Source: Planctomycetota bacterium
Lineage (GTDB): Bacteria; Planctomycetota; UBA8742; UBA2392
NCBI GenBank assembly: GCA_003576915.1
Contig: QEVF01000007.1
Span: 62,001-126,000, forward strand
DNA: 64,000 nt
Reading direction: 5' to 3'
In this document: one piece after another, positions 56,968 through 64,000 of the stretch
Layout: each line of letters begins with the position of its first letter
How positions within the stretch are numbered: the first letter of the stretch is position 1
Translations under genes and position numbers: made by a program
Notes under the pieces: model-generated
Databases searched by the model: none
What the model saw: only the letters and a program-made list of their open reading frames with translations
What the model was told of the DNA's origin: nothing

Positions 56968-58017
56968 TCATGAATCATCCCTCAAGCGCAGAAAGTGGAA
57001 GGGTTGCTCCCGGCCTTCAGCCGGAATGGTCCCAGGCCAATCCAGGGTGATCTGGGTCAGGGGCCAGCGCAGGGTGTCCAGATCGTATTCCCCCGGCGCC
57101 TGGCGGTGGCCAAGCTCCCAGGCCCTTAGGTGGCGGATCATCAGCCCGACGCCGGGGTGACGGGCCGTGTTCTCCGCCTCGGCGCGGTTGAGCAGCTCCA
57201 GCCCCAACGCACGGTCGCCCGACTCGAAAGCCTTCAGCGCCCGCGTGGCAATGTAACCGGGCTGGTGCCAGGGCACCGCGGCGTAGGCCAGCAGTCCTCC
57301 TACTGCCACCAGCGTCAGCCAGGCCGTGAGGCGGTCCATGGAAGAGTCCTCGCGGCGCGCGGCGCGCTCAAAACAGATGCCCAGGATCAGGCCCGGCACA
57401 AACCCGCCCAGGTGACCCAGCAGGCTGATGCCGGGCAGCAGACTGATGTAGACGTTGATGCCCAGCACGATGATGAGTTGGCGTCCCCAGGGCGTGGCCA
57501 TGACTCCCTGCCAGCTTCCCGTGCGGGAGTAGAGATAACCCAGCATGGCGCCAAAGAGCCCGAAGATGGCGCCGGAAGCCCCGAGCGTAGGCGTATTGGG
57601 GTCATAGAACGCCAGGGCCAGGGCGGAGCCGCCCAGGAGTGCGACAAAGTAGATGGCCAGGAACTGCCGCGTGCCGTAAAGCGGCTCGACAATTTTGCCC
57701 AGTATCCACAGGGAGTAAGCGTTCATGGCGATGTGCAGCACCGACGAATGGGCAAAGCCCGCCGTGAGCGGACGCCACCAGTCCCCATAGTAGACGTCAA
57801 AGCCCCGCGCCCACATGGCGCGGCCGAGCAGTTCGCCCGAGAATCCATCGGCCAGGGCGATCAGCAGGTTGAGCGCCAGCAGGACCACGGTGGCTGGCTC
57901 GCGCAGGTGGCGGGGGTTGTAGCGGTAGAGCGGCACGGTGCACCAGGATGGGAGGCCAAGGGGCCTGAAAGCGGCGCCCGCGTCGTTGTTCAGGGGGCGA
58001 GGGCCCCCAAGCGTCAA
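56968..58017 (-). CDS. Rhomboid family intramembrane serine protease
   Basis: A 349-residue protein with six or seven helices. The catalytic motif is GASG with Ser148, and the His partner His202 is in GHLGGFVPG. HIAMNAYSLWILG carries the conserved H..xN. A 100-residue C-terminal soluble segment is unusual. The TTG start overlaps the tsaD stop; a GTG at residue 28 is an alternative. Coupled to tsaD. Confidence 0.85.
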   Translation of the reverse strand: MTLGGPRPLNNDAGAAFRPLGLPSWCTVPLYRYNPRHLREPATVVLLALNLLIALADGFSGELLGRAMWARGFDVYYGDWWRPLTAGFAHSSVLHIAMNAYSLWILGKIVEPLYGTRQFLAIYFVALLGGSALALAFYDPNTPTLGASGAIFGLFGAMLGYLYSRTGSWQGVMATPWGRQLIIVLGINVYISLLPGISLLGHLGGFVPGLILGICFERAARREDSSMDRLTAWLTLVAVGGLLAYAAVPWHQPGYIATRALKAFESGDRALGLELLNRAEAENTARHPGVGLMIRHLRAWELGHRQAPGEYDLDTLRWPLTQITLDWPGTIPAEGREQPFHFLRLRDDS

Positions 58018-59147
58018 CTGCCCAGGGGCTTGGACGAGAGCTTCAGCTTCTGCTTTTCGCGCTTCTCGTCCTTGTTGGGCATCACATCAAGGTCAAGGCC
58101 CTGTCGTCGGCCCTGCAGCAGTTCATGGAAGCCCAGGCCCGCCACCATCACCGCGTTGTCGGTGCACAGCGGCAGGGGTGCGGCGGTGAACTTCGTCTTC
58201 TTCTGGGCCTCGCAGGCCTCCCCCAGTTTCTCGCGCAGACGTTTGTTGGCCGCCACCCCGCCCGCGAGCACTACGCTCTTGCAGCGCGTCTTGCGGGTCG
58301 CGGCCAGGGTGGCGCGGATGATGATATCCACCGCCGCCTCCTGAAAGCTCGCCGCAATGTCGGCCAGCGGAATGCGCACGCTCAGGGTCCGCGTGACGCT
58401 GCGGGTATGCGGTTCAGGCGTGCGCGCACTCAGGGCGCGCCCGGAGTTGCGGGCCGCATCAATGACGAAGCCGCGCTTCTTGAGGTCGTTGAGCACGGCC
58501 GTTTTCAGGCCGGAGAAGCTGATCTGGGTGCCGTCGGGACCGCCGTCTCCTCGAGGATAGTTGATGGCTTCGCGGTTGCCGCCGAGGCTGGTGAGCTGGA
58601 TGGCGGGCCCGCCCGGATAGCCGATGCCCAGCAGGGCGGCGACTTTGTCAAAGCACTCGCCTGCGGCGTCATCCAGGGTGCGGGTGATGGGCTTGTGTTG
58701 CGTGGGGCCTTCCGTCAGGAAGATGTCCGTGTGACCGCCGCTGACGACGACCGAAACATAGGGGTAGGCCGGCGGGTCGTCGGCCAACTGGGCGGCGTAG
58801 ATGTGGGCCTCGATGTGATCGACGGCGACGATGGGCTTGACCGCGGCCCAGGCCAGCGCCTTGGCCGCGGACAGGCCGACATAAAGCGAGCCCACCAGGC
58901 CCGGACGGTTGGTCACCGCCACAGCGTCCACTTGCGCCAGGGTAACCTTGGCCTGCCTGAGCAGCTCATCCAGCATGGGCATAAGCACTTCATAGTGCGC
59001 GCGGCAGGCCACCTCCGGCACGATGCCGCCGTACTTTTCGTGGAGCTTGGCCTGGGAACTGACAAGCGAGGCACGAACTTTCTTTCCGTCTTCGACCAGG
59101 GCGAGGGCGGTATCGTCGCAGGAAGATTCGATGCCGAGGATCAGCAT
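58014..59147 (-). CDS. tsaD: tRNA N6-adenosine threonylcarbamoyltransferase
   Basis: A 377-residue ASKHA-fold protein. It transfers threonylcarbamoyl to A37 of ANN-decoding tRNAs, with TsaB/TsaE. Metal-binding HIEAH (His111, His115), GIESSCDDT at the start, EVACRAHYE, VSGGHTDIFL and the C-terminal CTDNAVMVAGLG are present. Segment 235-260 is longer than in E. coli. It overlaps the rhomboid gene. Confidence 0.95.
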   Translation of the reverse strand: MLILGIESSCDDTALALVEDGKKVRASLVSSQAKLHEKYGGIVPEVACRAHYEVLMPMLDELLRQAKVTLAQVDAVAVTNRPGLVGSLYVGLSAAKALAWAAVKPIVAVDHIEAHIYAAQLADDPPAYPYVSVVVSGGHTDIFLTEGPTQHKPITRTLDDAAGECFDKVAALLGIGYPGGPAIQLTSLGGNREAINYPRGDGGPDGTQISFSGLKTAVLNDLKKRGFVIDAARNSGRALSARTPEPHTRSVTRTLSVRIPLADIAASFQEAAVDIIIRATLAATRKTRCKSVVLAGGVAANKRLREKLGEACEAQKKTKFTAAPLPLCTDNAVMVAGLGFHELLQGRRQGLDLDVMPNKDEKREKQKLKLSSKPLGS

Positions 59148-59281
59148 GGTCCGAATTTACCATTCACAGTTCACAAGTCCCCATGGAACTGCCCGGCGGG
59201 CGGCCCCGTCGCTTCATCGGCGCCGGCCGGCACCGTGGCGCCGGCCGCGCAGACCGCTCCAATGACGCGTCCGGCCGACGA

Positions 59282-60598
59282 TCAGTGCTTGCCGCGCGGC
59301 CCGATTCGCTGCTTGCCGACGCCGATGAGCGTCATGCCCAGTTCCTCGGCCTGCCTGCGGTCCAGGCAGTTGCGGCCGTCAAAGATCAGAGGAACGCGCA
59401 GCGTGGCCTTGACCTTGGCCAGGTCCACCTCGCGGTACTGGGGCCACTCCGTGCAGAGCACGAGAGCGTCGGCGCCGCTGGTGGCGTCCAGGGGGTCCTT
59501 GGCGAAATAGACGTCGCTGATGGCGCGCTTGAAGGCGGGCATGGCCACGGGGTCGTGGACGCGCAGCTTCGCGCCGGCCTTAAGCAGGCGCTGGGCAAGC
59601 CAGAGGCTGGGGGCCTCGCGCAGGTCGTCGGTGTTGGGTTTGAAGCTCAAGCCCCAAAGCGCGATAGTCTTGTCCTGAAGCACCCAAAGTTCATGCTGGA
59701 TGGCCTCAAAGAAGCGCTCGCGCTGCTCGCGGTTGATCTGGCTGATGAGGCGGATCAGCGGGGCCTCCACTCCCAGCTCTTCGGAAATGGCCGCCAGGGC
59801 TTCCACGTCCTTGGGGAAGCAGCTTCCGCCGTAGCCGATGCCCGCATTCAGAAAGGCCGCACCGATGCGGGCGTCGAGCCCCATGCCGCGCGCCACCTCG
59901 TGAACGTCGGCCCCGCTTTGCTCGCAGACGCGGGCGATCCAGTTGATGAAGCTGATCTTGAGCGCCAGAAAGCTGTTGCTGGCGTGCTTGATCAGCTCGG
60001 CGCTGCCGATGCTGGTAACGACCATGGGCGCTTCAAACGGCGCGTAGATTTCGCGCAGCAGGGTTTCCGCCTTCGCGGAGTCCACGCCGATGACGATGCG
60101 GTCAGGCTTCAGCGTGTCGTCAATGGCGCTGCCCTCGCGCAGGAACTCGGGGTTGCTGGCGACATCGAAGTGCGCGTCGCCGCGCACATAGCGGAGAATC
60201 GTGCTCTTGACCCTCTCGCCCGTCATGATCGGGACGGTGCTCTTCTCCACGATCAGGCGGTAATCGGTCATGGTTTCGGCGATGTCGCGCGCGACCTTCT
60301 CGACATAACGCATGTCGGCTTTTCCGCTTTCGCCCGTAGGCGTGCCGACGCAGATGAAAATGACCGAAGCGAATTTCACCGCCTCAGCCGTGCTGTCCGT
60401 GAAGCGCAGGCGCTTGGAACTGTGGTGCTTCTTCAACAGCTCCGGCAGCTTGGGCTCGAAGAACCAGACCTCGCCGTTGCGCAGCCGCGCCAGCTTGTCG
60501 GTGTCGTGGTCAACGCAGATGACTTCGTGGCCCTTCTCGGCAAAGCAGATGCCTGTCGTCAGGCCCACATGCCCCGAACCGATGATTGCAATCTTCAT
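59282..60598 (-). CDS. UDP-glucose 6-dehydrogenase
   Basis: A 438-residue NAD-dependent enzyme. Rossmann start MKIAIIGSGHVGLTTGICFA, TPTGESGKADMRYVE, VEKSTVPIMTGERV, NPEFLREGSAIDD, and catalytic Cys260 in GYGGSCFPKD. It makes UDP-glucuronate for polysaccharides or LPS. ATG 60598 is chosen because the protein start is exact. It precedes the LptD-like gene in a probable envelope cluster. Confidence 0.93.
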   Translation of the reverse strand: MKIAIIGSGHVGLTTGICFAEKGHEVICVDHDTDKLARLRNGEVWFFEPKLPELLKKHHSSKRLRFTDSTAEAVKFASVIFICVGTPTGESGKADMRYVEKVARDIAETMTDYRLIVEKSTVPIMTGERVKSTILRYVRGDAHFDVASNPEFLREGSAIDDTLKPDRIVIGVDSAKAETLLREIYAPFEAPMVVTSIGSAELIKHASNSFLALKISFINWIARVCEQSGADVHEVARGMGLDARIGAAFLNAGIGYGGSCFPKDVEALAAISEELGVEAPLIRLISQINREQRERFFEAIQHELWVLQDKTIALWGLSFKPNTDDLREAPSLWLAQRLLKAGAKLRVHDPVAMPAFKRAISDVYFAKDPLDATSGADALVLCTEWPQYREVDLAKVKATLRVPLIFDGRNCLDRRQAEELGMTLIGVGKQRIGPRGKH

Positions 60599-60733
60599 GA
60601 ACTGGCCTCGATCTCGCAAATCCCCGGACAGGCCGCCGGCGACAAACGCTCCGGGGGCGCCTTTCCAGGTCGGGCCAGCTTCCACTTTCAGGGCCCGCCT
60701 TGCAAGCCGTTACCCCGGGCGCCGCTGTGCCAA

Positions 60734-63355
60734 TCAGCGCAGCAGGTTGCCTGAGCCCCGGGGCCCGGCAAATGTCGCGGCAAGGCTCACATAAAACCCG
60801 AGATCCCCCTGGCTGGCGTCGCGCACGAAGACAAAGCCGATGGTGAAAGCCTCCAGGATGTCTCTCGTCAGCTCGATGCGGGTGTCGCGGAACTTGCCAA
60901 GCTCGAGGTCGTATTCCTGCTGAAAGCGCACGCCGTAAACCTCGCTCAGCGTCAGTTCCACGTTGATGCCCACCACCTGATGGACGTCGCGCAGCAGGCG
61001 GTAGTAGACCGAGCCGCGGATGACATCCGTGAAATCCACGTTGAAGCTGGCGTTGGCGCGAACGAAGGTGCCTTCGTAGAGGTCGAAGAAGCCCTGCGTG
61101 GCGATGGAGAACCCCGGCGCCGGCCGCCACGTGCCGGCCAGCTCCAGGGTGCCGAATACGCGGTTGTTGTTGTCGCGGCGCGGGTGGGGGTAGATGGGGA
61201 GTTCCACCATCAGGTCGAGGTAGTCGACGGTGCGGCGACTCTCCCCCGAGCCCTGCCGCGTCTGGATGCGGTTGCGCAGGCCCAGGCGCACTTCGTGGAA
61301 CTCGTCGAGCACGTCCACTTCATCAAAGGGAATGAAGGCGCGCTCGCGGACTTCGTCGAGGCTGTTGAAGGCCACATTGGTGTAGCGCACGTAGGGCATC
61401 ACAACGTGGCGCAGGCCGTCTATGCCAAGGCCGGGCGCCCGCGCCTGCGGAAACACGCCCGTGAAGAAGGTCTGCGCGTGGAGTCCGAAGAAGGGCAGGA
61501 TGCGATAGAGCAGGCCGGACCGGCGATCCACGCCGGGCGCCAGCCCCGGAAAAGTGCCGTCCGGCGAGAGGCCGGGCCGCGAGCTGCCCTGGGGCAGTGT
61601 AAGAAAATCCCGGGCGACCGTGGCGCGCGCCCCGGCAAAGGGGTCCAGGGTGAACCAGCGCAGGTCAAGCGGCAGGTTGAACCAGTTGGCGCTGTCCACC
61701 CGCACGGCTGAAATGGCGCGGCGGGGGTCGTTGTCGGCGGGGCGGAAGCGCAGCAGCGATACTTCGGTGTGGCCGGAAAACTGCAACCCGAAATCGCCGA
61801 TGCGCGTGCGCGAAACATCAAAACCCAGCGTGGGCAGGTACTCCGTGCGGTTTTCAAACTCGTTGATGCGCGGCGCGGCCAGCAGGAACGCGTTGAATTC
61901 GCCGTAACGCTTGGTCAGCAGCAGAAAGGTGTTCGAGGGCAGGTTGGCGTCGTACTCATCTTCGTAGAACTCGCGGCGGAAGTTGCGGTCCGTGTAGTAG
62001 CCGAAGATGGCGTCAAGCTGCCAGCCCGCGCCGAAGTTCCTGGTGAAGTCGGCGTGCAGGCGGCCGCGGCCCTCGCGCTCGAGCGGAAAAAATCCGAGGT
62101 CGCGGGCGCGCTTGCGGTCGTCGCCGCGGTCGCGGATGCCGTAAAGCCGCATCTCGGCGCGGCCGTGGTCCTTGAAGGCCCGGATGCCGCCCCACTCGAG
62201 GTTCACGCCCAGGCCCAGCCCGCGCTTGGAGAAGTAGTCGACCTGGGGACCCAGGGCCAGGGGGTGAAAGGGCGGCTCAGGGTCGGCGAAGAAGTCGTAG
62301 GCGGCCACGGCGTCCACGTAGGTCCGCACGCCCAGGCCAAAGCGGCTGTTGCTGACGAAGTCGAACTGCCGCACGGGAAAGATGCTGTCGAGGTCGTAGC
62401 GATACTCCTCGACGGGCAACGTCAGCAGCGGCCAGTCAAGAATGCGGACCGAAGGCCGCGTCGTGTAAATCGTGCCGCGCTCCTTGCGAATCACGATGCG
62501 CAGGCGCTCGCTGGCCAGGGAATAGCTGGCGACGGCCAGAGAACTGCTCGAGACGCTGCCCTGCTCCAGCTCGACTTCCTTGCGCTCTTCGCTGAGGCTG
62601 ATGATGCGCAGGGTCTTGGCGCGCATGAACATTCTCTGGCCACGCTCCTGCGGCAGGGCGCGGGCCTGGCCGCCGGGCTGGGGTGCGTCGCTCTGGCCGG
62701 GCGGGGCGCCGATGTCTTCCGGGGCGCCCCGGGCCTTGTCGGCGGCGTTGCCGGCGCCGATGCCCACGCGCACGGGGCCTTCGTCGCGCTCGCCCTGATC
62801 GGGACCGCTGTGAGCGCGTACGTTGTCCAGCTTGCCCGTAAGACTGAAGCTGGTGACGCGGCCGCGCTCGAAGTCCAGAAACACGCGGTCGGCGCGCAGC
62901 TTGAAGGATTCGTCGCCCACGGTGTATTCAAGCCAGACGTTGCCTTCGCCGTAAAACTGCACGCGCTTGACGCCGGATGCCAGGGAGCCCAGGGGGTCGG
63001 CCTGCGCTTTGTCCGGGCTGTCGGGGGTGAACCAGACCAATGACTGGTCGGCCAGCAGTTCGAGGCGCTTGAGGGGGGCCTTGCCGTCGGAGGAGGCAGG
63101 CTCGCGGTACTCCAGTCGCACGGCAAAGGGCAGGGCGATGACGAAGGGGCCGGGGGTGCCGTCGGCGGCTGTTTCGCGCCAGGTTTCAAACCAGGTGGTG
63201 GCCTCTTCCGGGGCCACGAAGGTCAGTTGCATTTCGGGCGGAAGCCTGGGGGCCTCGCCGCCGGGCATGGGCGGCGGGGGCATTTTCGGCATGCCCTGGG
63301 CGTACAGGCAGGCGCCGCAGAGCAAAAGCAGGAATTGGAGGGCGTGCCGGGCCAT
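60734..63355 (-). CDS. LptD/OstA-like outer-membrane assembly protein
   Basis: An 873-residue protein with a signal peptide (MARHALQFLLLLCGACLYAQ). An N-terminal beta-jellyroll (OstA/LptA-like) region is about 150-330 and a large beta-barrel follows, with alternating strands to the C-terminal VSLAATFAGPRGSGNLL. Typical LptD stretches are ILDWPLLTLPVEEYRYDL and LRHVVMPYVRYTNVAF. It would insert lipopolysaccharide or analogous lipid in the outer membrane. The pattern is divergent, so LptD-like is the safer name. Confidence 0.8.
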   Translation of the reverse strand: MARHALQFLLLLCGACLYAQGMPKMPPPPMPGGEAPRLPPEMQLTFVAPEEATTWFETWRETAADGTPGPFVIALPFAVRLEYREPASSDGKAPLKRLELLADQSLVWFTPDSPDKAQADPLGSLASGVKRVQFYGEGNVWLEYTVGDESFKLRADRVFLDFERGRVTSFSLTGKLDNVRAHSGPDQGERDEGPVRVGIGAGNAADKARGAPEDIGAPPGQSDAPQPGGQARALPQERGQRMFMRAKTLRIISLSEERKEVELEQGSVSSSSLAVASYSLASERLRIVIRKERGTIYTTRPSVRILDWPLLTLPVEEYRYDLDSIFPVRQFDFVSNSRFGLGVRTYVDAVAAYDFFADPEPPFHPLALGPQVDYFSKRGLGLGVNLEWGGIRAFKDHGRAEMRLYGIRDRGDDRKRARDLGFFPLEREGRGRLHADFTRNFGAGWQLDAIFGYYTDRNFRREFYEDEYDANLPSNTFLLLTKRYGEFNAFLLAAPRINEFENRTEYLPTLGFDVSRTRIGDFGLQFSGHTEVSLLRFRPADNDPRRAISAVRVDSANWFNLPLDLRWFTLDPFAGARATVARDFLTLPQGSSRPGLSPDGTFPGLAPGVDRRSGLLYRILPFFGLHAQTFFTGVFPQARAPGLGIDGLRHVVMPYVRYTNVAFNSLDEVRERAFIPFDEVDVLDEFHEVRLGLRNRIQTRQGSGESRRTVDYLDLMVELPIYPHPRRDNNNRVFGTLELAGTWRPAPGFSIATQGFFDLYEGTFVRANASFNVDFTDVIRGSVYYRLLRDVHQVVGINVELTLSEVYGVRFQQEYDLELGKFRDTRIELTRDILEAFTIGFVFVRDASQGDLGFYVSLAATFAGPRGSGNLLR

Positions 63356-63423
63356 GGAGCCTGCAGGTCGATACTTTCTGGGGTGCCTCAACCTAGCTTG
63401 CGCCCGCGCCGATAACGAGGGCT

Positions 63424-64000
63424 CTAAACCGGATAACGCAAGGCCAGCAGGTCGCAGGCCAGCTTCACATTGGCGTTGGCATCAATGCGCTCGCGCAGCG
63501 CTTCGAGGCGGTTCAGGGCCGCGACCAGGGCGTCGGCACTGGTGGCCTCGTGGGAATGCCTGCGCGCCAGCGGGGCCACGTCGTGCATGCCCAATGCGGC
63601 CATGAGCCGGTCACGCAGGTCGGCGCTGAGTACGGCCATGACGTCGCGCAGGCGTTCACGCAGGCCCTCGGTGCCGAGTTCGGCCGGCAGGTCTTTGGAG
63701 AGGGCGGCCACGAGTTGCTCGGCGGCGCGGAAGGGATCGGCCGCCAGGCCCGAGGAAAAGTTCCCGGCCAGGGCCGGCACGTTGAGGGCGAGCATCTCCG
63801 CCACGCGGCCGGGGCTGCCCTGGGCCACGCGCAGCAGAAGTTCGCGCTCTTCGGGGCTTGCGGGCATCCCCTCAAAGCCGGAGACGACGCGGGCCAGGTC
63901 TGCCGCGGACAGGGGCGAGAACCGCACCATCTGGCAGCGCGAGAGAATGGTCGCGAGGAGCTGGGCGGAATTGGCGGCCAGCAGGATGAAAACGTACTGG
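63424..64000 (-). CDS. holB: DNA polymerase III delta' subunit, 3' end
   Basis: The 3' part of a gene running past the window end. The visible protein begins YVFILLAANSAQLLATILSR followed by CQMVRF, the sensor-1/sensor-2 region of the clamp-loader AAA+ fold, and has a helical C-terminal domain. The TILSRC motif is diagnostic of HolB/DnaX. The stop is at 63424. Confidence 0.85.
   Translation of the reverse strand, partial: QYVFILLAANSAQLLATILSRCQMVRFSPLSAADLARVVSGFEGMPASPEERELLLRVAQGSPGRVAEMLALNVPALAGNFSSGLAADPFRAAEQLVAALSKDLPAELGTEGLRERLRDVMAVLSADLRDRLMAALGMHDVAPLARRHSHEATSADALVAALNRLEALRERIDANANVKLACDLLALRYPV

Overview
The window is GC-rich bacterial chromosome, densely coded on both strands. 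The cell is Gram-negative with two membranes: there is an LptD/OstA-like outer-membrane protein, several lipobox lipoproteins, LysM/L,D-transpeptidases and periplasmic multihaem cytochromes. A Planctomycetota-like (or neighbouring PVC/deep-branching) lineage is my best guess. The hints are tandem exported squalene-cyclase-fold proteins, a ThiD2-ThiE fusion, a fused DppD-DppF ATPase and a GG-C-TM-RR surface-sorting tail. No ribosomal RNA or other decisive marker is present. I see no phage, transposase or CRISPR array.

Layout. 1-5.5 kb: a MarR regulator with a nested palindromic operator beside a truncated divergent gene, a LOG-family protein, a lipoprotein metallopeptidase, the nitrite ammonification pair nrfH-nrfA, and an HxlR regulator divergent from a small thioredoxin-fold protein. 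5.5-18.5 kb: a membrane-anchored carboxypeptidase-regulatory-like protein, a B12-binding radical SAM enzyme, an AT-hook protein, two very large secreted proteins of a DUF3352-like type, two coupled lipoproteins (one TolB-like) and a diguanylate cyclase. 18.5-21 kb: an intergenic repeat cluster, glnA and tRNA-Leu(GAG). 21-30 kb: fused peptide-ABC ATPase, a secreted protein coupled to a metzincin-type protease with a sorting tail, thiD2-thiE coupled to an exported protein, purB, and a tiny orphan histidine-kinase DHp-like protein.

30-40 kb: a multi-hairpin repeat element, two tandem squalene-cyclase-fold proteins (one with a TonB-like N-terminus), an operon of AI-2E-family permease with an inserted EF-hand pair, NUDIX hydrolase and ComF, then two LysM-YkuD L,D-transpeptidases and a small membrane protein. 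39.6-47.4 kb: an NhaD/CitMHS_2-type Na+/H+ antiporter with a large soluble insertion, followed by a complete mrpABCDEFG antiporter operon whose genes overlap by four bases. Together these are a concentrated sodium/pH homeostasis locus. 47.4-50.2 kb: a DUF2007-like membrane protein behind an unusually structured leader, and a Ser/Pro-repeat, aromatic-rich secreted protein.

50.3-64 kb, all on the minus strand: DinG-type helicase lacking one Fe-S cysteine, two coupled TPR proteins, hemL, rhomboid protease coupled to tsaD, UDP-glucose dehydrogenase, LptD-like protein, and the 3' part of holB running off the end.

The items most worth follow-up are the structured leader at 47.9-48.2 kb, the EF-hand permease, the TonB-like squalene-cyclase-fold pair, the orphan DHp protein, the HxlR/thioredoxin pair with its triple repeat, the DinG Cys-to-Ser change and the antiporter insertion. 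All identifications were made by reading the sequence; no database search was run.
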